Origin: Halosegnis marinus
GTDB lineage: Archaea > Halobacteriota > Halobacteria > Halobacteriales > Haloarculaceae
Direction of reading: 5' to 3'
Assembly (NCBI RefSeq): GCF_029338355.1
Contig: NZ_CP119802.1
Coordinates: forward strand, 372,001-436,000
DNA: 64,000 nt
How positions within the stretch are numbered: position 1 is the first letter of the stretch; each line of letters begins with the position of its first letter. The position numbers and the translations under genes are program-made. Shown one piece after another: positions 9,060-17,203 of this stretch. The notes below the pieces were generated by a model. That model ran no database searches. It was not told the origin of the DNA and saw nothing but the letters and a program-made list of their open reading frames with translations.

Positions 9060-9664
9060 CCGAGTTCCGCCGCGAGGAACGCCGCCGCACTCCCGCCGAC
9101 CGTCCCCGCCTGCCCGACGAAGTGGTGGTCCGCGCTCGCCTCCTCGACCGTCCAGCCCAGTTCCCGCGCGCGCTCGACGACCGGCTCCCACTCGGCCGTC
9201 GTGTCGCGCGCGCCGTACAGCACGTAGCCCGGACACGTCACCGAACCGAGCGCCGCGGCCGCGTCGAGTCCCTCACCGAGCCGCGAGGCGGGCGCGAGCG
9301 CGGCGACGGCGGCCGGCGGCGTCCCGTCCTCGCACTCGCGGGCGGCCGCGAGCAGGGCGATGCACCCGCCGAAGGAGTAGCCGAACAGCGCGACCGCGTC
9401 GAACCGAGCGCGCGCCCACCCGAGGGCGTTGCGCGCGTCCGCGAGTTCCCCGCGCCCCTCGTCCCACGCGCCGTAGTCGAACCGGAGGGTCGCGACATCG
9501 GGCGCGAGCGCGTCCGCGACGGCCGCGAGTCGCGTATCGGTCCGCTTGCCGCCCATCCGCGGGTGCGGCGGGCAGGCGACGACGCAGGCGTCGGCGTCGG
9601 GGGCGTCGAGCGTCGCACGCACGTCCCGGCCGCCCGGCACGAGGACGGTCTCGCTGTCGGTCAT
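9053..9664 (-). CDS. Alpha/beta hydrolase
   Basis: A 203-residue soluble hydrolase of the dienelactone-hydrolase/YqiA-like type. The catalytic triad can be placed: nucleophile S97 in GYSFGG, acid D154 in YGARDTT, and base H180 or H181 in ADHHF. The substrate is probably an ester or thioester, which cannot be predicted. The ATG at 9664 is preferred over a longer in-frame start because the alpha/beta fold begins at VLVPGG. The 3' end overlaps the permease end by 7 nt on the opposite strand. Confidence 0.88.
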   Translation of the reverse strand: MTDSETVLVPGGRDVRATLDAPDADACVVACPPHPRMGGKRTDTRLAAVADALAPDVATLRFDYGAWDEGRGELADARNALGWARARFDAVALFGYSFGGCIALLAAARECEDGTPPAAVAALAPASRLGEGLDAAAALGSVTCPGYVLYGARDTTAEWEPVVERARELGWTVEEASADHHFVGQAGTVGGSAAAFLAAELGY

Positions 9665-9741
9665 ACCGGGGCGAGGGCGCGGGCGCACTTCGCGTCTTCG
9701 TCCGGCGACGGAGCCAAGTCCCGGGCGCGCCCACGTCCGAT

Positions 9742-10059
9742 ATGGACCGTTATCCGGACCTCGACCCCGACGCGGGGGAACTGCTCACGGCCGAAGTCGT
9801 GGTGACCGACGACGTCCTCGTCAAGGCGTTCGCGCTCGGTCCCGGCGCGGAGATGACGCCCCACGACCACCCCGACGCGACGAACGTGTTCCACGTCGTC
9901 GAGGGCGAGGTCGTCGTGATACGCGACGGCGAGGAGGAGGAGATAACGGCACCCGGCGTCGTCCTCCACGAGCGCGGCGTCGAGCACGGCGCGCGCAACG
10001 ACTCGGACGCGACCGCGGTGCTCACGGCGTCGCTGTGCCCCCTCCCCGGCGGCGACTGA
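9742..10059 (+). CDS. Single-domain cupin protein
   Basis: A 105-residue beta-barrel cupin. Motif 1 contributes H41, H43 and probably H51 (HDHPDATNVFH), followed by the GEVVV turn. Motif 2 gives the last His in RGVEHGARN. This is a complete metal site for a small metallo-cupin, acting as an isomerase, oxygenase or binding protein. Nothing nearby fixes the substrate. Its TGA abuts the moaB stop on the other strand with no gap (TGACTA at 10057-10062). Confidence 0.88.
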   Translation: MDRYPDLDPDAGELLTAEVVVTDDVLVKAFALGPGAEMTPHDHPDATNVFHVVEGEVVVIRDGEEEEITAPGVVLHERGVEHGARNDSDATAVLTASLCPLPGGD

Positions 10060-10656
10060 CTACTCCTCGCGGCGCGCCAGCCCCGCGAGATGGGGAGCCT
10101 CGGGGACGATGATCTCTTCCGCGCCCAGCGTCGCGGCGTTCTCCGACCCCGGCAGACAGAACACCGGAACGCCCCGCGAGACGCCCGCGACGGCGCGCGT
10201 CCCGACGACGCGCGTCCCGATCTCCTCGGACGACAGGTCGCGGAACAGTTCGCCGAACCCCGGCAGTTCCTTGTCGAACAGCGGCCGGACGGCCTCCACC
10301 GTCACGTCGTCGGGCGTGACGCCCGTCCCGCCGGTGGTGACCACCACGTCCGTGTCCGCGCGCTCGACCAGCCGCTTCACCGTCCCCTGGACGCCGTCGA
10401 AGTCGTCGGGGACGAGTTCGCGGTGGGCGACCTCGTGGCCCTCGACCTCGAACGCCGCCGCGATAGCGTCGCCCGCCGGGTCGTCGTCCAGCGAGCGCGA
10501 CGACGACACCGTGACGACGCTCGCCCCGAGCGCGTCGAGGTCGTGGTGGTGATGGCCGTGGTCGTGGTCGTCGTGCCCGTGGCCGTCGCTCTCTTCGTGG
10601 TCGTGGCCGTGGTCGTCGTGGTGTCCCCCCTCGTCGCCGTCGTGACCCTCGCTCAT
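10060..10656 (-). CDS. moaB: MoaB/MogA-type molybdopterin protein with His-rich N-terminus
   Basis: The domain from about residue 40 binds molybdopterin and belongs to the adenylyltransferase family: it has VVVTTGGTGVTPDD, then a DKELPGFGELFR segment and FCLPGSENA. The first 39 residues are an extra tail made almost entirely of His, Asp, Glu and Gly, which could bind Ni, Zn or Mo-chaperone metals. The core is 160 residues, the normal family length. The ATG at 10656 includes the tail; the next in-frame starts would cut the domain. Confidence 0.9.
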   Translation of the reverse strand: MSEGHDGDEGGHHDDHGHDHEESDGHGHDDHDHGHHHHDLDALGASVVTVSSSRSLDDDPAGDAIAAAFEVEGHEVAHRELVPDDFDGVQGTVKRLVERADTDVVVTTGGTGVTPDDVTVEAVRPLFDKELPGFGELFRDLSSEEIGTRVVGTRAVAGVSRGVPVFCLPGSENAATLGAEEIIVPEAPHLAGLARREE

Positions 10657-10694
10657 ACCCCCGTCTCCGCGGGCGAGCGACGAAAGCCCGGCGG

Positions 10695-11120
10695 TCAGGG
10701 GTCGAGCCCGCGCGTCAGGCCGAGGCCGACGACGACGCCCCCGAGTCCCGCGGCGAGCGGCGTCACGACCCGCTCGCGGTCCCACGGGGTACACCCGGAC
10801 TCCGCGCTGTACCGGACGACGTACGAGTCGTTCCCGTACGCGACCACGGCCTCGGGGAGCGACCCCTTCGCCGCGAGCGCCTGCCCGCCCGCGTCGCGCA
10901 CCTCGCGGAAGGTGCGCCGCTCCGCGGTCGAGAGGTTCCCGTACGCCACGCGGTCGTACCCGTCGAGCGACCCGTTCACCGCGTCGGTATCGAGTACCTG
11001 AACGAACGCGGCCGTCTCGCACCGCTTCTCCTCCAGATGGGTCGCCGCGCCGACCCCCGACGCGACGAGGCCGACGGCGAGCAGGGCGAGGCCGACGTAG
11101 GTCCACGGCGTCCGCGACAC
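10695..11120 (-). CDS. Small membrane protein with extracellular central domain
   Basis: A 141-residue protein from a GTG start (MSRTPWTYVG...). A first membrane helix lies at about residues 5-25, then a soluble loop with a Cys pair (ETAAF preceded by Cys; SGCTPW) that would face outside and could form a disulfide, then a C-terminal helix (VVTPLAAGLGGVVVGLGL). The longer open frame adds 36 low-quality residues translated from a repeat region (11188-11271), so I reject it. I recognise no family. Confidence 0.65.
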   Translation of the reverse strand: MSRTPWTYVGLALLAVGLVASGVGAATHLEEKRCETAAFVQVLDTDAVNGSLDGYDRVAYGNLSTAERRTFREVRDAGGQALAAKGSLPEAVVAYGNDSYVVRYSAESGCTPWDRERVVTPLAAGLGGVVVGLGLTRGLDP

Positions 11121-11187
11121 GCCCGTGGGTTCGCGCCGACCGGCATGGGCCTTTCGCGTCCCCGTCCGTTCACGGCCCCGCGGGTCG

Positions 11188-11271
11188 CTCGTTCGAAGAC
11201 GCTCGCTGCTCACGGCTTCGCCGTTCACTCGTTCGGAGACGCTCGCTCTCTGCTCACGGTTTCACCGTTCG
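11188..11271. repeat. Near-tandem duplication in spacer
   Basis: Two adjacent similar copies, 11188-11227 (40 nt) and 11228-11271 (44 nt), each starting CTCGTTCG and ending near CCGTTC. They differ by a few substitutions and a 4-nt CTCT insertion in copy 2. GCTCGC and GTTC words recur, as in other spacers of this window. Confidence 0.75.
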
Positions 11272-11354
11272 CACGGCCCGTGGCGACTCCGTCGCAACGC
11301 TGTTCGCGTCTCCCTATCGGCACGTCTTTGTGCGACCGAATCACAGGGGCGCGC

Positions 11355-12392
11355 ATGGAAGGTGTATTCTACGAGGAGCACGGCGACACCGACGTACTCC
11401 AGTACGGCGAACTGCCGGACCCGGAAATCGGCCGCGACGACGTGCTCGTGGACGTGAAGGCGGGGGCGCTGAACCACCTCGACGTGTGGACGCGCAAGGG
11501 AATGCCCTCCCCCGGCGAGTTCCCGCACATCCCCGGCTCCGACGCGGCGGGCGTCGTCGCCGAGGTCGGCCCCGACGTGACCCGCTTCGAGGAGGGCGAC
11601 CACGTCGCGGTCGCCTCCGGGTCGTACTGCGGCGAGTGCGAACACTGCCGCGCCGGCGAGCACTCCGAGTGCGTCCGTTACACCATCATCGGCGAGCACT
11701 CGACGGGCGTCCACTCCGAGTACGCGTCGCTCCCGGAGGAGAACCTCGTCGCGGTACCGGACCACGTGGACTTCGAGACGGCCGCGGCCGCGCCGCTCGT
11801 CTTCCAGACGGCGTGGCGGATGCTCCACTCGCGCGCCGAGATAGAGGCCGGCGAGTCCGTGCTCGTGCTCGGCGCGTCGGGCGGCGTCGGCCACGCGGCG
11901 GTCCAGATAGCCGACCACGCCGGCTGTGAGGTGTACGCCACCGGCTCGACGGAGGCGAAACTGGAGGCCGCGACGGAGCTCGGCGCTGACCACGTCGTCA
12001 ACTACGAGGAGGAGGCGTTCGACGAGTTCGTCGAGGAACACACCGGCGGACGGGGCGTCGATATCGTCGTGGACCACATCGGCGGCCCGACGTGGGAGAA
12101 GTCGATGAACTCGCTGGCGAAGGGCGGCCGTATCGTCACCTGCGGCGCGACCGCCGGCCCGAAGGTCGAGGTGAACATCTCCGAGCTGTTCTGGAACCAG
12201 TACGACATCCTCGGCTCCACGATGGGCGCGAACTCGGACATCGACGAGGTGCTCGACCTCGTGTGGGACGGCACGTTCGAGCCGCGTATCCGCGACGTGC
12301 TGCCGATGAGCGAGGCGGCGACCGCCCACGGGCTGCTGGAGGACCGCGAGGGCTTCGGCAAGGTCGTGGTCGTCCCCGACAGCGAGCTGTGA
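11355..12392 (+). CDS. Zinc-lobe medium-chain dehydrogenase, quinone reductase-like
   Basis: A 345-residue MDR-family oxidoreductase. The structural zinc lobe is intact (C92, C95, C98, C106). The catalytic zinc site is missing: the usual Cys is N40 (ALNHLD) and the usual GHE is GSD at residues 61-63. NAD(P) binding uses GASGGVGHAA. It therefore probably acts as a zinc-independent NADPH:quinone or enoyl reductase rather than an alcohol dehydrogenase. The ATG at 11355 gives the standard N-terminus. The stop overlaps the next gene's GTG (GTGA). Confidence 0.9.
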   Translation: MEGVFYEEHGDTDVLQYGELPDPEIGRDDVLVDVKAGALNHLDVWTRKGMPSPGEFPHIPGSDAAGVVAEVGPDVTRFEEGDHVAVASGSYCGECEHCRAGEHSECVRYTIIGEHSTGVHSEYASLPEENLVAVPDHVDFETAAAAPLVFQTAWRMLHSRAEIEAGESVLVLGASGGVGHAAVQIADHAGCEVYATGSTEAKLEAATELGADHVVNYEEEAFDEFVEEHTGGRGVDIVVDHIGGPTWEKSMNSLAKGGRIVTCGATAGPKVEVNISELFWNQYDILGSTMGANSDIDEVLDLVWDGTFEPRIRDVLPMSEAATAHGLLEDREGFGKVVVVPDSEL

Positions 12393-12682
12393 GCGCCACC
12401 GACGACGGGGGCGACGACGGCTACGTCCACACGCCCGACGGGGACAGCCACGGCGCCAAGCCCCGCGGGCAGGAACGCGAGTTCGGCCTCCGCGGCTGGA
12501 TACTCGTCGGGTGGCTCGTCGTCTCCATCGTCGTCATCCCCGCCGTCCTCTTCTACATCCCGCAGGCGGGCGCGTTCACGAAGTCGCTCGGACTGGGCTA
12601 CCGGGACGCGTTCCTCGTCCTGCCGCTGCTGCCCGCGCTCGGTCTCGGCGCGCTCGCGGTGTGGGCGACGACGCGGCCCTGA
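12389..12682 (+). CDS. Small two-helix membrane protein, 97 aa
   Basis: Starts with GTG at 12389, overlapping the dehydrogenase stop (GTGA), so the two are co-translated. Residues 1-30 are hydrophilic and acidic, helix 1 is about 35-55 (WILVGWLVVSIVVIPAV) and helix 2 about 73-93. A PDGDSHGAKPRGQERE motif precedes the first helix. No known family is recognised. Its partner gene suggests a membrane role linked to quinone or redox metabolism, which is inference only. Confidence 0.72.
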   Translation: MSATDDGGDDGYVHTPDGDSHGAKPRGQEREFGLRGWILVGWLVVSIVVIPAVLFYIPQAGAFTKSLGLGYRDAFLVLPLLPALGLGALAVWATTRP

Positions 12683-12683
12683 G

Positions 12684-13130
12684 CTACCCGCGGGCCATCA
12701 GTATCGCCACGGTCCACGAGCAGACGACCTCCTCGTCGCCGTCCTCGCCCCGGAACACCTCGATGTCGCGCACGACGACGCCGCGGTCGGGGTTCGACTC
12801 CGAGACGCGCGTCGAAACCACCTCGTGACGGACGGAGAGTTCGTCGCCCGGATAGACGGGCGCGTGCCACGACAGCTCCTCGATGCCGAGGCCGCCGAGG
12901 TTCGTGGAGTCGTTGAGGAAATTCTCCACGAGCAGGCGCGTCCCGACGCCGACGGTGTGGAGGCCGCTCGCGAACACGTCCTCGTACCCCTTCTCGCGGG
13001 CCGCCTCGGCGTCCAGATGCATCGGCTGGGGGTCGAACCCCGCGGCGAACTCCGTCATCGCCGTCCGCTCCATCGTGTGCGGGCCGTACGTCTCCGTCCA
13101 CCCCGGCTCCAGGTCGTCGAAGGTGCGCAT
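12684..13130 (-). CDS. MaoC-like hydratase
   Basis: A 148-residue hot-dog-fold protein of the (R)-specific enoyl-CoA hydratase family. The catalytic Asp/His pair is visible as D33 and H38 in GFDPQPMHLD, and the GLHTVGVG helix follows. The family hydrates 2-enoyl-CoA in fatty-acid oxidation or polyhydroxyalkanoate synthesis; no pha genes are here. The ATG at 13130 (MRTFDDLEPG) is preferred over one 27 nt upstream because it matches the usual MaoC N-terminus. Confidence 0.9.
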   Translation of the reverse strand: MRTFDDLEPGWTETYGPHTMERTAMTEFAAGFDPQPMHLDAEAAREKGYEDVFASGLHTVGVGTRLLVENFLNDSTNLGGLGIEELSWHAPVYPGDELSVRHEVVSTRVSESNPDRGVVVRDIEVFRGEDGDEEVVCSWTVAILMARG

Positions 13131-13201
13131 CGCCCGGAGTTGACCGGGCGGCGACAAAACCCCGCCGACGGCGTTATGCTTTCGTGGGTCGTGGTAACAA
13201 C

Positions 13202-13315
13202 ATGCAGTATCTTCGCTGTGCCGACTGCGGGACGCGCTACCTCGCGGTGACCGCCGACGGGGCGTGCGGGCGCTGTGGCGGCGCGCTCCGGCGTATCGTG
13301 AGCGAGACGGCCTGA
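13202..13315 (+). CDS. 37-aa zinc-ribbon mini-protein
   Basis: A very short protein with two CxxC knuckles: C6-ADC9 and C22-GRC25. It begins MQYLRCADCG and has a basic C-terminal half (GALRRIVSE). It would fold as a single zinc ribbon and could bind nucleic acid or a protein partner. The ATG at 13202 is the only sensible start. Its TGA abuts the aldehyde dehydrogenase stop on the other strand exactly (TGACTA). Such mini-proteins are abundant in Halobacteria and mostly uncharacterised. Confidence 0.7.
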   Translation: MQYLRCADCGTRYLAVTADGACGRCGGALRRIVSETA

Positions 13316-14695
13316 CTACGGCTGGTCGTCCGTGTCCTGTACCCAGACGGTCTTCTCGTTGAGGAACGCGCGGATGCCCTGCCGGGCGAGTTCCCGGCCG
13401 TAGCCGGAGTCCTTGATGCCGCCGAACGGGAGCCGCGGATCCGACTTGGTGAGTTCGTTCACGAAGACGCCCCCCGACTCGATGCGGCGGGCGACCCGTT
13501 CGCCGCGTTCGAGGTCCTCGGTCCAGACGCTGGCGCCGAGGCCGAGGTCGGAGTCGTTGGCGAGTTCGACGGCGGCGGCCTCGCTCTCCACCTCGAAGAC
13601 GGCCGCGGCGGGGCCGAACACCTCCTCACAGCCGAGCGGGGCGTCCCGGGGCACGTCGGTCAGCACCGTCGGCGGGTAGAAGAAGCCGTCCCGGTCGAGC
13701 GGTTCCCCGCCCGTCTCGACGGTCGCACCCGCCTCGACGGACGCGGTCACCTGCTCGTGTACCTCCGCCATCAGGTCCTCGCGGGCCTGCGGTCCCACGT
13801 CCGTCCCCTCGTCGGTCGGGTCGCCGACGACGAGCGACTCCATCTCCGCGACGAACCGCTCCAGGAACTCGTCGTACACGTCCGTGTGGACGACGAACCG
13901 CTTGGCCGCGATACACGACTGCCCGGAGTTGAGCGTGCGCGCGCTCGCGCCCACGCTCGCGGCGGCGGCGAGGTCCGCGTCGTCCAGCACGACGAACGGG
14001 TCCGAGCCGCCGAGTTCCAGCACCGAGGGCTTGAGTTCCTCGCCGGCCGCGCCGCCGACCGCCCGGCCCGCCGGCTCCGACCCGGTGAGCGTCACCGCGC
14101 GCACGCGGTCGTCGCGAATCACCTCCTCGGCCCGCTCCGAGCCGACGACGAGCGTGCGGAACACGCCCTCGGGGAAGCCCGCCTCCTCGAAGACGGACTC
14201 GATGGCGAGCGCACACTCCGGCACGTTCGAGGCGTGCTTCAGGAGGCCGACGTTGCCCGCCACGAGGTTCGGCGCGGCGAAGCGGAACACCTGCCAGAAC
14301 GGGTAGTTCCACGGCATCACGGCCAGCACGGGCCCCAGCGGCTCGTAGGAGACGAACGACTTCGTCCCGGCCTCGGTGCCGATGTGCTCGTCCGCGAGGT
14401 ACTCCGGCGCGTGCTCGGCGTAGTGGTCGAGTCCCCACGCCGACTTCTCCACCTCGGCGCGCGCGCCCTCGATCGGTTTCCCCATCTCGCGGGTCATCAG
14501 CCGCGCGAACTCCTCCGTGCGGTCGCGGAGCACGTCGGCCGCCTCCGTCAGCAGGCGCCGCCGCTCCTCCAGGCGCGTGTCGGACCACGACTCGAAGGCC
14601 GCCGTCGCCTCGTCCAGCGCCGCGTCCACGTCCTCCGCGTCGTGTTCCGCGACCGGTTCGAGCGCGTCCCCGGTGGCGGGGTCGATGCGGTGCAT
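13316..14695 (-). CDS. NAD(P)-dependent aldehyde dehydrogenase (succinate-semialdehyde type)
   Basis: Oxidises an aldehyde to the acid. Catalytic residues: N130 (MPWNYPFWQ), E227 (LELGGSDP) and nucleophile C261 (GQSCIAAKR). At 459 residues it has the compact length and the SGQSCIAAKRF signature of the succinate-semialdehyde dehydrogenase branch. Substrate assignment is by family only. An in-frame ATG exists 27 nt upstream at 14722; MHRIDPATGD at 14695 is the usual start of the family. Confidence 0.93.
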   Translation of the reverse strand: MHRIDPATGDALEPVAEHDAEDVDAALDEATAAFESWSDTRLEERRRLLTEAADVLRDRTEEFARLMTREMGKPIEGARAEVEKSAWGLDHYAEHAPEYLADEHIGTEAGTKSFVSYEPLGPVLAVMPWNYPFWQVFRFAAPNLVAGNVGLLKHASNVPECALAIESVFEEAGFPEGVFRTLVVGSERAEEVIRDDRVRAVTLTGSEPAGRAVGGAAGEELKPSVLELGGSDPFVVLDDADLAAAASVGASARTLNSGQSCIAAKRFVVHTDVYDEFLERFVAEMESLVVGDPTDEGTDVGPQAREDLMAEVHEQVTASVEAGATVETGGEPLDRDGFFYPPTVLTDVPRDAPLGCEEVFGPAAAVFEVESEAAAVELANDSDLGLGASVWTEDLERGERVARRIESGGVFVNELTKSDPRLPFGGIKDSGYGRELARQGIRAFLNEKTVWVQDTDDQP

Positions 14696-14781
14696 GCCAC
14701 GGCGTTCGACACCGACCCACATAGCCGTCGGGGTCGCCGCGGAGCGCGCCGTATTTGTAGGAGGCGGTCACAACCCCGAGT

Positions 14782-15003
14782 ATGGCAAGCGCGCTCGCCG
14801 GCCTCATGGGCCTGCCCGAACGCACGAAGGTCGTCGTCGGTGCCGTCGGCATCCTCGCCGGCTCCGGCCTCATCGCCGCGATGACCTTCGCCGGCATCGA
14901 GTCGGCCGTCGCACAGATACTCCTCGGCGTCGTCGGCGTCGTGGCCGCCGTCGTCGGCACGCTGCTGCTCGGCACCTCCGAGGACCGCGACCAGATCGTC
15001 TGA
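14782..15003 (+). CDS. Two-helix small membrane protein, 73 aa
   Basis: Two hydrophobic segments (about residues 17-38 and 43-64) separated by FAGIESAV, with short hydrophilic ends. No motif is recognised. It lies between the divergent aldehyde dehydrogenase and the convergent SDR gene, 8 nt from the SDR stop. An AT-rich GTATTTG element about 30 nt upstream of the ATG could be its TATA box. Confidence 0.65.
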   Translation: MASALAGLMGLPERTKVVVGAVGILAGSGLIAAMTFAGIESAVAQILLGVVGVVAAVVGTLLLGTSEDRDQIV

Positions 15004-15010
15004 CGACCGG

Positions 15011-15700
15011 TTACCAGTCGATACGCTCCCGGTCGCGCCAGAACCGACCCGACTCGCTTCCCGGCGCGAACCGACACAGCCACGTCGGCGTCTCGGCACC
15101 CTTCTCCACCGGCCGGTCCGCCTCGCTCCCCCCCATGTCGGTGCGGACCCAGCCCGGACAGACGGCGTTCGCGATGAGCCCCTGCTCGTTGTACTGCGCG
15201 TGGAGGTACCGCGTCAGCCCGTTGAGCCCCGTCTTCGAGACGCGGTAGGCGGGCGAGCCGTCGCCCATGTCGGCGAGCGCGCCCATCCCCGAGGAGACGT
15301 TCACGACCCGGCCGCCCTCGCGCTGGACGAGCAGGGGGACGAGGTGTTTACACAGGAGCATCGGTCCGCGGAGGTTCGTCGCCAGCGTCCGGTCGATGCG
15401 CTCCGCGGGCTCGGCGACGATGTCGTCGCCGAACTCCCCGATGCCGGCGTTGTTGACGAGGATGTCGAGCCGGCCGACCTCGCCGAACACGCCGTCGGCG
15501 ATGGCGTCGATGTCGCCCTCCTGTGTCACGTCGAGCAGCACCTGTTCGCAGCCGTCGGGCACGTCGCTGTTCATCGAGCGCGTCCCGGCGTAGACGGTCG
15601 CGCCGAGGTCGTCGAGGTTCCGGGCTATCTCCGCGCCGATACCGCGGTTCGCCCCGGTGACGAGCGCGACCTGCCCGGAGAGGTCGTCGTGGAGTTCCAT
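15011..15700 (-). CDS. Short-chain dehydrogenase/reductase
   Basis: A 229-residue classical SDR. The cofactor motif TGANRGIG is at residues 15-22 and NNAG at 83-86. The catalytic Ser (136/137), Y152 and K156 are present. R41 after the second strand (AGTRS) suggests NADP preference. The post-catalytic PGWVRTDMGG loop is typical of carbonyl-reductase-like SDRs. The substrate is unknown and there is no operon partner. Confidence 0.92.
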   Translation of the reverse strand: MELHDDLSGQVALVTGANRGIGAEIARNLDDLGATVYAGTRSMNSDVPDGCEQVLLDVTQEGDIDAIADGVFGEVGRLDILVNNAGIGEFGDDIVAEPAERIDRTLATNLRGPMLLCKHLVPLLVQREGGRVVNVSSGMGALADMGDGSPAYRVSKTGLNGLTRYLHAQYNEQGLIANAVCPGWVRTDMGGSEADRPVEKGAETPTWLCRFAPGSESGRFWRDRERIDW

Positions 15701-15775
15701 ACGGCGGGGCGAGGAGCGCGCGCCGCAAGTGCGTAGCGGTCGCTCGCCGGCGGGGAGAACGGAGGACGGAACCGC

Positions 15776-16063
15776 TCAGTGGTCGTGGCCGGTCATCTCG
15801 CCGAACGTCTGCCCGAAGCGGTCTTCGAACAGGTCCATGAGCTGTGCCTCGACGGTCTTCAGCTCCTCCGAGGGCTCGCCGTGGCCGTGGGCCGTCGCGG
15901 CGTGTATCTGCTGGGCGGCGTTGATCATCGCGAGGTCGCCGACGACCGTCGCGGCGGACTCGTCGTTCTCCGCGAACAGGTCGACCAGCGCGGCCGGGAC
16001 GGTCAGCGTGTCCTCGCCGTCGGGGCCGTCGATACCGAGCTCTATCGTCGTGTCGTCGGACAT
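15776..16063 (-). CDS. Conserved haloarchaeal hypothetical protein, 95 aa
   Basis: Soluble and very acidic. The N-terminal half is beta-rich (TIELGIDGPDGEDTLTVP), and the C-terminal half is helical with a His-rich centre (HAATAHGHGE) and a GHDH tail, a possible metal site. I recognise no named family. It is monocistronic, with the UPF0058 gene 88 nt upstream in the same direction. Confidence 0.68.
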   Translation of the reverse strand: MSDDTTIELGIDGPDGEDTLTVPAALVDLFAENDESAATVVGDLAMINAAQQIHAATAHGHGEPSEELKTVEAQLMDLFEDRFGQTFGEMTGHDH

Positions 16064-16151
16064 ACCCGCGAGAGGCGGCCCCGACTCTTGTGTCTGTGGG
16101 TACGCACCCGCGGCTGGGGAGGGTAGCTGTCGCAGAACCGCGTGTGAAGTC

Positions 16152-16388
16152 TCAGTCGGCGGCCGCGGAGACGGGCTCTTTGACCTCTGCGGTCATCTCC
16201 TCGGTGATGCCGTCGGCGAGCGCGAAGACCGCAGCCTTGTGGTCGGTCTTCGACTTGTGGATGGATGTCGGGCGAACGCCCAGAGAAACGTATTCGTCGT
16301 GTTCGACGTCGGTGTCCGCGAGTTCCTCGTAGTGTTCTCGTACCTCTGCGAGAAGCCCGTGAAGGTGAATCAGCTCCTGCTTTTTCAT
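16152..16388 (-). CDS. UPF0058 family protein, 78 aa
   Basis: Begins MKKQELIHLHGLL and contains GVRPTSIHKSKTDH, the signature of the UPF0058 family, known only from euryarchaea. The helical protein has several conserved His and Asp residues that could bind metal; its function is unknown. The ATG at 16388 is chosen over one 9 nt upstream because it matches the family start and fits the TATA element at 16416-16424. Multiple family copies per genome are common. Confidence 0.88.
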   Translation of the reverse strand: MKKQELIHLHGLLAEVREHYEELADTDVEHDEYVSLGVRPTSIHKSKTDHKAAVFALADGITEEMTAEVKEPVSAAAD

Positions 16389-16415
16389 GGTCAACACCGG
16401 CTTACGCTCGGAGGG

Positions 16416-16424
16416 TTATATTAT
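16416..16424 (-). promoter_or_regulatory. TATA box for the UPF0058 gene
   Basis: An AT-only run in very GC-rich sequence, centred about 32 nt upstream of the ATG at 16388. Confidence 0.55.
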
Positions 16425-16555
16425 TATCCTGAGGAACGTTAACATACTACCCCGCGAGACGGCCCGATTCCGGCAATACGAGCCGTCTCGCCTCGTGACA
16501 GGTTCACACACTCCGTGGCGAACGCCTTTTCCGCGCGCCGTCCCGACGCCGGCGT

Positions 16556-16951
16556 ATGAGCTACGACGAACACCTCGACCGGGCGATGTCGGAATCGGAT
16601 TCGAGCGGCAGCGCGGGTCGCTTCTCCGTCCCCGACCCCGAACTGCGGGCCGACGGGAGCTTCACCGTGTTCGAGAACTTCGCGTCCGTCGCCGAGCGGC
16701 TCGGCCGCGCCCCCGACCACGTGATGCAGTACCTCCAGTCGGAGCTCGGCACGGCCGCGAGCCGCGACGACGCGGACCGCCTGCGGCTCACCGGCTCGTT
16801 CAAGCAGCGCCGGGTGGTCGCGGCCCTGGAGGAGTACGCCGACGGCTACGTGCTCTGTCCGGAGTGCGGCCTCCCGGACACGAAGCTCGTCGAGGAGGGG
16901 GAGTTCCGGCAGTGCGAGGCGTGCGGCGAGCGCACGCGCGTCGGCGCCTAG
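16556..16951 (+). CDS. Translation initiation factor aIF2-beta, short form
   Basis: A 131-residue aIF2-beta: a short N-terminal extension, the alpha/beta core (DHVMQYLQSELGT, then LTGSFKQRRV), and a C-terminal zinc ribbon with CPEC and CEAC. The family is part of the aIF2 GTPase that brings initiator tRNA to the small subunit. A second copy at 46267-46878 carries an added TRAM domain, so one of the two may be specialised. Its stop and the stop of the opposite gene share CTAG (16948-16951). Confidence 0.9.
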   Translation: MSYDEHLDRAMSESDSSGSAGRFSVPDPELRADGSFTVFENFASVAERLGRAPDHVMQYLQSELGTAASRDDADRLRLTGSFKQRRVVAALEEYADGYVLCPECGLPDTKLVEEGEFRQCEACGERTRVGA

Positions 16952-17124
16952 AAGGTCTTCAGGGTCTCCAGGTCCCGTTCCGTCCGCGCGAACTCGGAGA
17001 GCCGCCGGCTCGCGTGACAGTTGGGACAGTGGAACGTCCGGGCCGGTTCGGGGAGGTCGTTCGGCGACGCCTCCCAGTGCTTCCCGCATTCCGGACACAG
17101 CAGTCGGACGTACGTTTCGACCAT
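16948..17124 (-). CDS. 58-aa zinc-ribbon protein
   Basis: A mini-protein (MVETYVRLLCPECGKH...) with knuckles C10-PEC13 and C33-PNC36 and a charged helical tail (RRLSEFARTERDLETLKTF). A single zinc ribbon is expected, and nucleic-acid binding is likely but unproven. The ATG at 17124 is the natural start. It lies between aIF2-beta (convergent, 4-nt overlap through CTAG) and the TFB gene upstream in the same direction. Confidence 0.75.
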   Translation of the reverse strand: MVETYVRLLCPECGKHWEASPNDLPEPARTFHCPNCHASRRLSEFARTERDLETLKTF

Positions 17125-17203
17125 GGCTCCGAGGTGCGGCGGGAGCGGGCAAAAAGGTTGGTGCGGAAGTCGGTCCCGGCGAGCCGGTCCCCACGCGAGC
17201 GGC

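Noticed and set aside
11121-11228. N-terminal extension of the 10695-11120 gene to 11228
   Set aside because: The extra 36 codons translate repeat DNA and are Arg-rich; the GTG at 11120 leads straight into the first membrane helix.
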